Source: an uncultured Bacilli bacterium (GTDB lineage: Bacteria; Bacillota_I; Bacilli_A; RF39; UBA660). Taken from it: a stretch of DNA of 35,219 bases. A program made the translations under genes and the position numbers. The notes under the pieces were generated by a model. It was not told where the DNA came from. It did not search any database and was given only the letters and a program-made list of their open reading frames with translations. The DNA lies in contig CALVOY010000005.1 of the NCBI GenBank assembly GCA_944350415.1, positions 1-35,219 of the forward strand, given 5' to 3'. Positions 23,558 to 31,765 of the stretch are shown here, piece by piece (the first letter of the stretch is position 1; each line of letters starts with the position of its first letter).

Positions 23558-25379
23558 AGATTTGACTAGAATTATTCTAAGTGCCATTTTATTGGTTCTT
23601 TCCTTTTTTATGAAGGAGAATAGTCTTCTTTATTTTATATCTTTGCTGGGTAGTTATCTTATCGTTTCTTATGAATTATATATTCACGCGTTTCATCATA
23701 TGTTAGAGAAGGAATTTTTTGATGAAAATATTTTAATGATTTTGGCTACTATTGGTGGTTTTTGCATTGGGGAGTATCGCGAAGCGGTACTTGTGGTTTT
23801 ACTCTTTCAAATAGGAGAGTATTTATCCGAAATAGTAACCAATCGTACTAAAGAAAGTATTACTGGATTAATGGATTTAAGAAGTGATGTCATTCATTTG
23901 ATTCGCAATAATCAGACTTTAACAGTTAGCACTAAAAATGCTAAAAAAGGGGATATATTTGAAGTGTTACCGGGGGAAGTAGTTCCATTAGATGGTACTG
24001 TACTAGAAGGGGAAAGCTTATTAGATACATCCAGTTTAACAGGAGAATCTATACCTCGTAGTATTTCTGAAGATGAACCAGTGTTAAGTGGAATGGTAAA
24101 TATAGATAGGGTGCTTAAGATCAAGGCAACTAGTACTTATGAAACGAGTACTGCTAGTAAAATTATTGATTTGATGGAGCATTCTAATGATAAAAAAACT
24201 AAAACAGAAAAGTTTATTACTAGATTTTCTAAAATTTATACTCCAATAGTAGTATTATTGGCAATTCTTATTGCTGTTATTCCTATACTATTTGGATCAG
24301 ATTTTGAAAAAAATTTATATCATGCTTTGATATTTTTAGTCATGAGTTGTCCTTGTGCTTTAGTAATTTCTACTCCTTTGGGATTTTTTCAAGGAATTGG
24401 AAGATGCAGTAGAGGAGGTATCTTAGTAAAAGGTAGTAATGAACTAGATCAATTGACAGAAATAGATACTATAGCTTTTGATAAAACGGGAACTATTACC
24501 GAAGGAACATTTCAAGTAACACATGTGTACACTAAAAAGAAAAAGTTGGATTTATTGGAAATTGCAGCTCATTGTGAAGTGTTTAGTAACCATCCTATTG
24601 CCAAATCTATTGTGAGTAGTTATGGGAAAGAAATAGATCGTGGAGAAGTGTGTGACTTTCAAGAAAGTAGTGGTAAAGGAGTTACTGCTAAGTATCGTGG
24701 TGTTGTTTATCATTTAGGAAATGCTTCTTATATGAATGATCAAAAGATAGAAATCGATTCCCAACCTATAGATGGTACTGTCATCTATGTTGCTAGTGCA
24801 AAAGGATATCTAGGATATTTGATTATGAATGACCAAATCAAACCGAATGTTAGAAAAACTATATCGAGTTTGAAAAAGCTAGGAATATCTAAAATTCTAT
24901 TATTATCTGGAGATCATAGAAAAACAGTAGAAGAGGTTTCACAAAAAGTAGGAATTACAGAGTTCTACGATTCTTTACTTCCTCAAGATAAAGTTGCTAA
25001 GGTGGAAGAACTTACCGAAACTTATAAGGTAGCTTTTGTTGGTGATGGTATGAATGATGCTCCAGTCATGAAATGTGCTAATATTGGCATATCTATGGGT
25101 GGTGTTGGGAGTGATATCGCAATCGAAGCAAGTGATATAGTACTTATGAGGGATGATATTAGTACGATTCCTATTGCGATTATGATTTCTTCTTTTACCA
25201 AAAAGATAGTAAAATGGAATATTTTTCTAGCTATTTCTGTTAAAGTATTGGTGTTATTGCTAGCATTATTAGGATTTTCTTCTATTTGGATGGCTATTTT
25301 GGCAGATGTTGGGGTAACTTTGCTTTCTGTTTTTAATACATTTATTATTGCCCTTAAACCATTAAAGAAATCAAGATAG
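23541..25379 (+). CDS. Heavy-metal P1B-type ATPase (Zn/Cd/Co efflux)
   Basis: The 612-aa pump has all core motifs: SLTGES in the actuator domain, membrane CPC at residues 270-272 (SCPCAL), the phosphorylated Asp314 in DKTGTITEG, the SNHPIA His-Pro of heavy-metal pumps, and GDGMNDAP. The last membrane helices hold a Lys and the ADVGV motif, as in ZntA/CadA zinc-cadmium-lead pumps (P1B-2). There is no N-terminal metal-binding HMA domain or CxxC; about six or more membrane helices and short cytoplasmic ends remain. With the alpha-5-type sensor just upstream, zinc efflux is most likely. GGGAGG precedes the ATG, which lies within the repressor gene. Confidence 0.93.
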   Translation: MKKIYKDLTRIILSAILLVLSFFMKENSLLYFISLLGSYLIVSYELYIHAFHHMLEKEFFDENILMILATIGGFCIGEYREAVLVVLLFQIGEYLSEIVTNRTKESITGLMDLRSDVIHLIRNNQTLTVSTKNAKKGDIFEVLPGEVVPLDGTVLEGESLLDTSSLTGESIPRSISEDEPVLSGMVNIDRVLKIKATSTYETSTASKIIDLMEHSNDKKTKTEKFITRFSKIYTPIVVLLAILIAVIPILFGSDFEKNLYHALIFLVMSCPCALVISTPLGFFQGIGRCSRGGILVKGSNELDQLTEIDTIAFDKTGTITEGTFQVTHVYTKKKKLDLLEIAAHCEVFSNHPIAKSIVSSYGKEIDRGEVCDFQESSGKGVTAKYRGVVYHLGNASYMNDQKIEIDSQPIDGTVIYVASAKGYLGYLIMNDQIKPNVRKTISSLKKLGISKILLLSGDHRKTVEEVSQKVGITEFYDSLLPQDKVAKVEELTETYKVAFVGDGMNDAPVMKCANIGISMGGVGSDIAIEASDIVLMRDDISTIPIAIMISSFTKKIVKWNIFLAISVKVLVLLLALLGFSSIWMAILADVGVTLLSVFNTFIIALKPLKKSR

Positions 25380-25386
25380 CATCTGA

Positions 25387-25539
25387 TATTATTTAAAAAA
25401 GAAGTATCAAAAATTGTTGGACCCAGCTTTTCGTAGAATAATTAAAGATAAAGTAGAAAAGACAGATAAGATTAAAACTGGTGGAGGGCATCGTCCTTCT
25501 GTATTGTATCAATATCATAATCCTAATCATGAAAAATAA
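25387..25539 (+). pseudogene. Gene fragment without a start, about 50 codons
   Basis: Directly after the ATPase a frame open from 25387 to 25539 encodes a protein-like tail (LLDPAFRRIIKDKVEKTDKI, then GGGHRPSVLYQYHNPN) that ends at a TAA. It has no ATG; a TTG near 25414 has no good ribosome site. It looks like the C-terminal remnant of an older gene. Family unknown. Confidence 0.4.
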
Positions 25540-25552
25540 TTTGTGAGGAAGT

Positions 25553-25576
25553 AGAAGAGTTTTTCTTCTTTTTTTA
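25553..25576 (+). terminator. Intrinsic terminator after the metal operon
   Basis: A short AGAAG/CTTCT stem with a 7-base loop and seven or more T after it. It probably ends the repressor/ATPase transcript. Confidence 0.65.
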
Positions 25577-25672
25577 TTAAAAATTAATATTCAAAACAAG
25601 AGGTAGAAAATGAAAATAATGGTATAAAAAAAGTTATATATTTGATATACTTTAATAAGTAGGAGTGATAAT

Positions 25673-26668
25673 ATGGATTTCTTCAATCAGAAATTAAAAA
25701 TGATCAAGAGAAAATCAAAGAGCTATTTGTATTGTGCTATTTTATTTTTAATTTTGTCTAGTCTTTGTTTTGGTTGGGCCTTTTATATAGCAGATAGTGC
25801 AAAAAGTACAGAGGTAACTTTGCATGAATTAATTTATCGTGGAAGTACTAAGGAAAAAGAATTTGTGAACTTAACTGTTACAGAAGTTCCTTATCGTTTT
25901 GCAGAGTATGATTCTGATACTACGAGCCCTAAATATTATTTTTTAATGGATGAGAATTATTTATATATTGGATATTTGGATTATGGTACATATTTAACAT
26001 TGAATCAAGAAGATATTCAGAAAAATCCGATTACCATTCAGGGATTTACCAAAGTGATTCCGGATGATGTTATTGATATAGCGATTGAAGTTTATAATGA
26101 AGAACTAGGGGAAGAATTTTTAACTAGAGATAATTATAAAAGTTATATTGGTGAAATTTGTATTGATACAACTAGTGATTTAGGAGATAATGTTCTCCAA
26201 ATGATACTTGGTGCTTTATTTTTGGTGGTAGCTATTATTTATTTTATTATTTATTATAGTAGAAATCGCAAAATAAAAAAGATTCAAAAAGATACGATGT
26301 TATGGGAAGAAGTAAAAACAGAATTAACTAGTTCAGAAACGATAGATTATCCTAAATTCGGCCTTTATTTAACACCCCGCTATATAATAGATGGTTTCAG
26401 TGGATTCACAATGATTTCTTATGCAGATATTGTATGGGTGTATTTATATGAGCATAAGTATAATGGGGTTACGAATAATCGCTATTTAATAGTAGTTACT
26501 AAAGATAAAAAGAAAATAACTGTTGCAGGACTAGCAGGGTTTCATTCAAAATCTAAAGATACATATCTAGAAATTATGAAACAATTATATGAAAAAAATC
26601 CTAATATGTTAGTAGGATATACCAAAGAGAATCAAAAAAGAGTGAAGGATTTATATCAAATCAAATAG
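25673..26668 (+). CDS. Two-pass membrane protein (DUF6709-like)
   Basis: The 331-aa protein has a basic start, a membrane segment at about 18-38, an external domain of about 135 residues, a second segment at about 173-195 and a cytoplasmic domain of about 135 residues. The cytoplasmic part includes YLTPRYIIDGFSGF and ISYADIVWVYLY, the pattern of a PH-like domain seen in the DUF6709 group of Bacillota proteins; I name this with reserve. The function is unknown. AGGAGTGAT precedes the ATG. A 49-aa membrane peptide gene follows 13 bases later with its own strong ribosome site, so the two are likely one operon. Confidence 0.78.
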   Translation: MDFFNQKLKMIKRKSKSYLYCAILFLILSSLCFGWAFYIADSAKSTEVTLHELIYRGSTKEKEFVNLTVTEVPYRFAEYDSDTTSPKYYFLMDENYLYIGYLDYGTYLTLNQEDIQKNPITIQGFTKVIPDDVIDIAIEVYNEELGEEFLTRDNYKSYIGEICIDTTSDLGDNVLQMILGALFLVVAIIYFIIYYSRNRKIKKIQKDTMLWEEVKTELTSSETIDYPKFGLYLTPRYIIDGFSGFTMISYADIVWVYLYEHKYNGVTNNRYLIVVTKDKKKITVAGLAGFHSKSKDTYLEIMKQLYEKNPNMLVGYTKENQKRVKDLYQIK

Positions 26669-26681
26669 TAAGGGAGGATAT

Positions 26682-26831
26682 ATGGCAAAAAAAGATATTA
26701 CCAAACGAAAAAAAGGAGAAGTTATTTACGATGCTCAAATTGAAGGTGAACCAAAAAAATGGAAACTTGATAAGATTGTTTTAGCTATACTTCTTTTGGC
26801 TGTTGTTTTGTTAATTATGTTACTTAGTTGA
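26682..26831 (+). CDS. Small single-pass membrane protein, 49 aa
   Basis: A short gene with a strong AGGGAGG site five bases before its ATG. The product starts MAKKDITKRKKGEV (basic), has a middle hydrophilic part and ends in a hydrophobic helix of about 20 residues with only a serine after it, so it is a tail-anchored or N-in membrane peptide. It lies 13 bases after a two-pass membrane protein and directly before a terminator, whose stem starts at the last base of its TGA stop. It may be a subunit or regulator of the preceding protein. No family is recognised. Confidence 0.72.
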   Translation: MAKKDITKRKKGEVIYDAQIEGEPKKWKLDKIVLAILLLAVVLLIMLLS

Positions 26832-26863
26832 AAGTTTGTTAATTGCAAGCTTTTTCTTTTTTT
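26831..26863 (+). terminator. Intrinsic terminator after the 49-aa gene
   Basis: An 8-bp stem with one wobble, AAAGTTTG/CAAGCTTT, with a 7-base loop, then a T-rich tail. Confidence 0.75.
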
Positions 26864-26873
26864 AATTTTAGAG

Positions 26874-26879
26874 TATAAT
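26874..26879 (+). promoter_or_regulatory. -10 box (TATAAT) before the HD gene
   Basis: A perfect TATAAT 18 bases ahead of the start codon, just after a terminator. The -35 is unclear; the leader is very short. Confidence 0.45.
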
Positions 26880-26896
26880 ATTATTGGTGATCAATC

Positions 26897-27469
26897 ATGT
26901 ATCATGTTATTTATCGAGAAAAAGAATTTTATAAGTTGGCAGAACCTATTTTGAGAAATAGTGAATTTCAAAGAAGAAGAACTTTTCTTCATCACCAGGA
27001 TTCTGTATATGAACATTCTTTAAGAGTGGCATGGACTGCTTATAAAATGGCCAAAAGAATTCAACTATATAAAAAAATTAATATTCAAAATGTAGTAATT
27101 GGTGCTTTGCTCCATGACTTTTATTTAAAGCCATGGAGGGAAAATAAAAATCCAATTTTTTGGAAAAAACATGGTTTTATTCACGGAAGTATAGCAGCAA
27201 TGAATTCATATCAATTTTTTCCTGATTTAATGAATATTAGAATTGAAAACGCAATTAAAAGACATATGTTTCCTTTGACGGTGATACCACCTAGATATAT
27301 AGAAGGATGGATTATTACTATGGCAGACAAGTATGTTTCTTTAGAAGTGTTTAAAAAGCCAAAAGAATTACCTAGATATATTGGAATTAATCTTTCTAAA
27401 GAACAGCTGTTGTTGAAATGTAAAAAGGCTTATAAAGTGACAGCAGATTTTGTTTCTCATATGTATTGA
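26897..27469 (+). CDS. HD-domain phosphohydrolase
   Basis: The 190-aa protein has the metal-binding pattern of the HD superfamily: His40 in VYEHSLRVAW, the His73-Asp74 pair in ALLHDFYLKPW, a HGFIHG motif (His92/His96), His123 in KRHMFPL and Asp144 in MADK. HD proteins remove phosphate from nucleotides or hydrolyse cyclic or alarmone nucleotides. The short single-domain form with the HMFPLT motif belongs to an uncharacterised group common in Bacillota, distinct from RelA/SpoT or YfbR in layout. The start is supported by a GGTGAT site. It lies 13 bases before a membrane/papain-like fusion gene, likely in one transcript. Confidence 0.87.
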   Translation: MYHVIYREKEFYKLAEPILRNSEFQRRRTFLHHQDSVYEHSLRVAWTAYKMAKRIQLYKKINIQNVVIGALLHDFYLKPWRENKNPIFWKKHGFIHGSIAAMNSYQFFPDLMNIRIENAIKRHMFPLTVIPPRYIEGWIITMADKYVSLEVFKKPKELPRYIGINLSKEQLLLKCKKAYKVTADFVSHMY

Positions 27470-27482
27470 GAAGAAGTGAGTG

Positions 27483-28832
27483 ATGATGATAAAGAGCGAT
27501 AAATTATTTAATGCGACCAATTCTCTTATTATTGGAATTAGTTTATTAGTAATTGGTATTCTGATGTTAGTAGGAAGAGATTGGTTGTATATTAATTTTA
27601 TAAATATATTTTTGATTGCGGTTTTATTTTTTTCTATTAAAAAATTTTTCAATTATTTTATTGGGAAGAAGAAAGATAGGCAAATGAATTTTACTACTAG
27701 TATTTTAAATTTGTTATTTTGTTTGATCTGTTCCTTTTTTCGAAATATTCCCCTTTCAATTTTACCAATTGTCTTTGGGGTATATTTACTGTTAAATGCT
27801 AGTATTAAATTTATAAATGGACTTATTTTGTGGAAAAACAATGCCAATGGAAAGCTAACAGAATTTACGATTGGTTTGATTTATTTAGTCTTTTCTCTTT
27901 CCATTATTTTTTCTCCTATTAAGAATTTAAATGTAGTTCTTGTTGTAATTGGTATTTATGTTGTTTTATTAGGATTGAATTATATTTTTGATTTTATTAC
28001 TTTTGTAATTCCTAGACGAGTTAAGAATAAGGTTAAAAGAAATATTCGGATTAGTTTGCCAGCATTTGTAGAAGCTATTATTCCTTTTACGGTATTAAAT
28101 GAAATCAACTATTTATTAGATAAGGAAAATTATGATAAACCTTTCGTTTTTGAAGAAAAAAGTGAAGAGGTAGTTCCTGATTTAGAAGTAATTGTTCATA
28201 CATCTAATCGTGGGTTTAATAGAATGGGACATGTAGATTTATATTATGATGAGCATGTAATTTCTTATGGTAATTATGATGATAGTTCGACCCGTTTTTT
28301 TAATATGATAGGGGACGGCGTTATATTCACTACAGATAAAGAAAAGTATATTCCATTTTGTATTGAGCATAGTAAAAAAACATTATTTGTTTTCGGACTA
28401 AAATTAACGAATATTCAGAAGAAAAATATTGATAAAGTTATTCGAAAAATATTTGATAATTTATCTAATTGGAAAAGTCCATATGAAGAGGCACTTACTA
28501 AAAAGAAAAAAGTAAGTATGAATGATTATCGAGATTATGCAAGTCGATTATATCAAGCTACCAATGCTAAATTTTATAAAGTGAAAAGTGGCAAATTTAA
28601 AAACTATTTTGTATTAGGTACCAATTGTTGTAGATTGGCAGATAATATTATCGGAAAAAGCGGGATTGATTTATTAAAGATGAATGGTGTGATTACCCCA
28701 GGTACTTATTATGAATATTTAAATCGAGAGTTTCAGAAAAAGAATAGTATGGTAATTAGTAGAAAAATATATAATCAAAAGAATGTAGATAAAAAAACAG
28801 TTCAAGAAATTTTTAAGGGCTTTTCCAAATAA
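27483..28832 (+). CDS. HdeD-like membrane domain fused to a permuted papain-like domain
   Basis: About 449 aa. The first 180 residues hold six or so membrane segments in the short paired pattern of the HdeD/DUF308 family. The C-terminal 220 residues look like a papain-fold hydrolase in circularly permuted order: His250 in MGHVDLYYDEHVISYG comes before the Cys in TNCCRLADNI (Cys382/383), as in YiiX or DUF4105-type NlpC/P60 relatives. Such domains cut or transfer acyl or peptide bonds; the substrate is unknown. The domain most likely faces the cytoplasm or outside depending on an even or odd segment count, which I cannot settle. The start could be GTG 27480, ATG 27483 or ATG 27486. It ends at a terminator shared with dedA. 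Confidence 0.75.
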   Translation: MMIKSDKLFNATNSLIIGISLLVIGILMLVGRDWLYINFINIFLIAVLFFSIKKFFNYFIGKKKDRQMNFTTSILNLLFCLICSFFRNIPLSILPIVFGVYLLLNASIKFINGLILWKNNANGKLTEFTIGLIYLVFSLSIIFSPIKNLNVVLVVIGIYVVLLGLNYIFDFITFVIPRRVKNKVKRNIRISLPAFVEAIIPFTVLNEINYLLDKENYDKPFVFEEKSEEVVPDLEVIVHTSNRGFNRMGHVDLYYDEHVISYGNYDDSSTRFFNMIGDGVIFTTDKEKYIPFCIEHSKKTLFVFGLKLTNIQKKNIDKVIRKIFDNLSNWKSPYEEALTKKKKVSMNDYRDYASRLYQATNAKFYKVKSGKFKNYFVLGTNCCRLADNIIGKSGIDLLKMNGVITPGTYYEYLNREFQKKNSMVISRKIYNQKNVDKKTVQEIFKGFSK

Positions 28833-28860
28833 AAAAAATAGTTTCATACTATTTTTTTTT
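28833..28860. terminator. Bidirectional terminator between convergent genes
   Basis: A perfect 10-bp stem AAAAAATAGT/ACTATTTTTT with a TTCAT loop, flanked by A and T runs, serves both the rightward papain-like gene and the leftward dedA-like gene, whose stop codon lies in the 3' arm. Confidence 0.9.
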
Positions 28861-29463
28861 GGTTTTTCTATAATAGAAATATGAGATTCCTAGGACAAAT
28901 AAAATTACTAAAATAATTAATGTAATAGAAGAATATTCTTCCATGATTTGGACAACTTTAGTCCAGTTTTCTCCCATAATACTACCTAAAATTGTTAACA
29001 CGGTATTCCAAATAGTAGTTCCTATCGTGGTTAGAATGATAAATTTAGGAAAAGGCATTTCACTCATACCAGCAGGAATAGAAATTAGGCTTCTTACTAT
29101 TGGAATAAAGCGGCAGAAGAATACTGTTTTTGCCCCTTTGGTATCAAACCAATGATCAGCCATTTCGATATCTTTTCTCTTTAAGCGCAGTATTTTTCCT
29201 ATTTTTCCTGATACAATTTTAATTAAACGATCTTTATTTAAAATTTTTCCAATGAAATATAGAATGGTTGCGCCAAGAACAGAACCTATTGTAGAAGCGA
29301 CAATTACTCCAACTATTGTTAAGTTGGTTGTTGTTGTCATAAATCCACCAAAACATAAAATGATTTCCGAAGGAATAGGTGGAAATACATTTTCAATCAT
29401 AATCAAAAGTAGAATTCCTAAATATCCAAATTGATTCATAATAGAGATAATTATTTCTTGCAT
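28849..29463 (-). CDS. DedA/SNARE-associated family membrane protein
   Basis: The 204-aa protein has the DedA layout: an N-terminal re-entrant region with ENVFPPIPSE, the conserved FFCRFIPIVRSL arginine motif, the PAGMSEM glycine motif and about four membrane helices. Several DedA proteins of Bacillota flip undecaprenyl phosphate or other polyisoprenyl/phospho-lipids back to the cytoplasmic side; PetA/UptA-type function here is inference. It is a single-gene unit on the minus strand with TTTACA-17-TAGAAT and a GAGGG ribosome site. Confidence 0.93.
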   Translation of the reverse strand: MQEIIISIMNQFGYLGILLLIMIENVFPPIPSEIILCFGGFMTTTTNLTIVGVIVASTIGSVLGATILYFIGKILNKDRLIKIVSGKIGKILRLKRKDIEMADHWFDTKGAKTVFFCRFIPIVRSLISIPAGMSEMPFPKFIILTTIGTTIWNTVLTILGSIMGENWTKVVQIMEEYSSITLIILVILFVLGISYFYYRKTKKK

Positions 29464-29490
29464 AAAACCCTCATTTCTTTCTTTATATTT

Positions 29491-29519
29491 ATTCTAATAT
29501 AATTTATAAAGATTGTAAA
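29491..29519 (-). promoter_or_regulatory. Promoter of the dedA-like gene
   Basis: On the minus strand TTTACA and TAGAAT are 17 bases apart, 28 bases before the start codon. Confidence 0.65.
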
Positions 29520-29547
29520 TCATTTTATAGTAATCCTTTCTTAATAG

Positions 29548-29575
29548 TTGACTTTAAAAAAATCATAGGTATAAT
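29548..29575 (+). promoter_or_regulatory. SigA-type promoter of the 116-aa gene
   Basis: TTGACT and TATAAT are 16 bases apart, 19 bases before the ATG at 29594, divergent from the dedA promoter. Confidence 0.75.
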
Positions 29576-29593
29576 ACAAATGGGTGAAGTAAT

Positions 29594-29944
29594 ATGGATG
29601 TAGTAAATGTATTATTTGAAATTGTAGAGCAGAATAAAAATAATTTAGAGTGTTTAATAGATGTTTATCAATTGACTTTACTTGATCAAGATCAACCTTA
29701 TTTTTGGCAAATGTATAAGCAGGTTGTTTTAAAATATCCTCATGAAAAGTTAAAAACAAATTTTAGAGAATCTATTAAAAAAGTAGTAGCAGCAGATGAA
29801 AAAGCACTACAAAAATTGGCTGAAATTACTTTTGATAAACCAAAATTAGAAAGTGTTTTGCGCTTTTATATTCCTTATTTAATGTGGGAAATGATCGATT
29901 CTGCTAATGGTATAAAGAAAGAAATCCAAAAGAAAAAAATCTAA
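29594..29944 (+). CDS. Hypothetical protein, 116 aa, helical
   Basis: Not recognised. The product is soluble and mostly helical, with an acidic N-terminal half, a central amphipathic part (KKVVAADEKALQKLAEI) and a lysine-rich end. It has a near-consensus promoter and a GGTGA ribosome site and ends at a nested terminator, so it is a well-defined single-gene unit. No domain or context clue to function. Confidence 0.72.
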   Translation: MDVVNVLFEIVEQNKNNLECLIDVYQLTLLDQDQPYFWQMYKQVVLKYPHEKLKTNFRESIKKVVAADEKALQKLAEITFDKPKLESVLRFYIPYLMWEMIDSANGIKKEIQKKKI

Positions 29945-29995
29945 CCTTGAATTTTACTTTTAAAAAGTAGAATTTTTAATGGTTAGACTTTTTTG
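29940..29995 (+). terminator. Long nested terminator after the 116-aa gene
   Basis: An outer 7-bp stem TCTAACC/GGTTAGA encloses an inner stem of about ten base pairs (AATTTTACTT/AAGTAGAATT), followed by CTTTTTTG. It lies directly before a gene remnant. Confidence 0.85.
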
Positions 29996-29998
29996 CTT

Positions 29999-30441
29999 GA
30001 TGCAGAAATATCTTTATTGTTAAATCGACTTAATGAGTTCTTTACTTGTTTGAAAGAAGATGATGGTAAAGAACCATATATATATGATAAAATAATGAAT
30101 GTACCTATTGTTTTAGATAAAAAATAAAGGATGTTAATTATATATCATCGATCATGAATAGTGGTGCAGAATATATAGATGGATCAGTTATTTTTAACAA
30201 AGAGGGAAATACTGATTTTACTTCCATAGATTATGGTGCTGAAGGTTATTATAACAAAATTGCTTGGTCAAAAAGATTAGATTCTAATATCCAATATATG
30301 AGAGAAAATAATGAAAATTTTTATGGAATAAAAGACAATGGCAATGTACAAATAATTACAGTTCAAAATTATTCTGATGATGAAATTAAAAATTTAGATG
30401 AGCTTAATGAATTTATTCATGAATATTTAGTAAGTAGATGA
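29999..30441 (+). pseudogene. 5'-truncated, frameshifted gene of unknown function
   Basis: A frame without a start runs from the preceding terminator (LLNRLNEFFTCLKEDDGKEP, then IYDKIMNVPIVLDKK) to a TAA at 30125. Restoring one base in the A run at 30119-30124 joins it smoothly to a second frame, IKDVNYISSIMNSGAEYIDG onward, which ends EYLVSR at 30441. The ATG at 30154 within the second part has no ribosome site. The whole would be an acidic cytoplasmic protein of at least 147 residues. It resembles small immunity or SMI1-like proteins in size and composition only; that is a weak impression. Confidence 0.55.
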
Positions 30442-30508
30442 TATGTTTATCTAAGAAATAGTACTAATATATAATATAAGAAAATCTTAAAATAATTTTG
30501 GAGAAAAT

Positions 30509-31009
30509 ATGAGGAATGAACCGAGTTTTAAAGAATTGTTGATGGAAGCTTTTGGAGATAATCCTATTAGTTGGATGAAATGGATTGTGGTACTTGTAGT
30601 ATTTATATTATCTTTTTATATTCTGGTATTTAAGATATTTGGTAAAATTTGGTATAAAGCTGATGTAGAGAGAAAAATTGAAAAAGCACAGGCGAAGGGT
30701 AATGTATTAAGAGGTACTTTAGTTGATTCTTATGTTAAGTATCATGAAGATAGTTTGCAAAGAACTTTTGTAGGGCGTTATCAATATGAACTAAAAGGAG
30801 TGAAACATAAATATTCCACTTCATTTCCTTTTGAGATGCGTCCTCCAAAAGTTATAAATTTGTATTATATTAATTCACCTAAGAGGTTATTTTGTAAGGA
30901 ATCCTATAGACATAACCCTTTTTTAGGAATTTTATATTTGATAGGAGTGATTTTTCCGTTTGCAATAGCTGGATTTGTTGCCAAATTGCTAGGATTAATT
31001 AGCGTATAA
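30509..31009 (+). CDS. Two-pass membrane protein (DUF3592-like)
   Basis: The 166-aa protein has a membrane segment at about 21-45, a middle domain of roughly 95 residues with RGTLVDSYVKY, GRYQYELKGVKHKYS and PPKVINLYYINSPKRLFC, and a second segment at about 142-162. The middle pattern, a small beta domain ending in a Y-x-P-x-x-P-like strand, resembles DUF3592 proteins. The function is unknown. The start follows a TTTGGAGAAA site. A good terminator lies 27 bases after the stop. Named with moderate confidence. Confidence 0.75.
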   Translation: MRNEPSFKELLMEAFGDNPISWMKWIVVLVVFILSFYILVFKIFGKIWYKADVERKIEKAQAKGNVLRGTLVDSYVKYHEDSLQRTFVGRYQYELKGVKHKYSTSFPFEMRPPKVINLYYINSPKRLFCKESYRHNPFLGILYLIGVIFPFAIAGFVAKLLGLISV

Positions 31010-31035
31010 AGAGAATTCTGAATAGTTTTGAAAAT

Positions 31036-31068
31036 AAAGCTAAGCATTTAAAATTTGCTTGGCTTTTT
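31036..31068 (+). terminator. Intrinsic terminator after the DUF3592-like gene
   Basis: An 8-bp stem with one wobble, GCTAAGCA/TGCTTGGC (31039-31046 with 31056-31063), with flanking A and T runs and TTTTT. From here to 31200 I see no gene. Confidence 0.8.
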
Positions 31069-31200
31069 AAATTCTCATGTCTTGCTAGAATATTTTCTCT
31101 TTAATAGTTCAAATCACTGATTGAATGCCAATAAGATTAGTTTTAGGAATATGAGTTATATTTTCTTTATTGTTTGCATCACGATTGATTTTTTTCTAGC

Positions 31201-31237
31201 ACATAAAAAGGTTAATCAAAATTAACCTTATCTTTAT
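31201..31237 (+). terminator. Terminator-like hairpin that forms the intron's 5' exon
   Basis: A perfect 9-bp stem AAGGTTAAT/ATTAACCTT with a CAAA loop, followed by ATCTTTAT and then the intron. Group IIC introns insert just after such hairpins. Which gene it once terminated is unclear, as a separate terminator already follows the last gene. Confidence 0.75.
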
Positions 31238-31765
31238 GTGTGCCGTGCATGGCGTATAACTAGAGGGTGAAAGTCCCTTACACGCGTAGGTATCAACGAA
31301 GTGTTAGAGAAGTACAACGCATCAATCGTGAGATTGGGGCTGAAGGAAGTATGGAGCAAAATCGTGGCTCAACGGACAGAAATTTGATATAAAGGCTGTA
31401 TAAACGGATAAGGTTGCAAAACAAACCAAAGTCCAAAAGATACACGTAAATTTATGCAGTAAATCAAGTGAGTAAACGAGGAAAGTTATATGTCTTACCG
31501 CGGGAGGTCTCATGGACATTACTAGGGAAACGACGAGGAGTACAGGAAAAGTAATGGTCGAAAAAGGTTAGTCATGAGAAGTCAGCAGAGGTCGTAGTAC
31601 TAGTTAAACTAGGAAGGACTGAACAGTTTGTAGTGTCTAAGTACACTGAAATTACGTTAGTTATAAATCAGAATTAATAAGGAAGAGAGTAAAAGACGTA
31701 ATCTTTGAAAAGGCTTCTAAAAGATACTGATAGCTAATGTTGAAATTAGAAAGGAAAGGACAAGT

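Noticed and set aside
26829-26831. Mycoplasma-type code with UGA as tryptophan
   Set aside because: UGA closes the 49-aa gene and the HD gene at sensible ends, and tryptophan is encoded by TGG throughout.
31322-31519. Minus-strand open frame inside the group II intron
   Set aside because: It lies in ribozyme domain I to III sequence, which is constrained as RNA and not coding.
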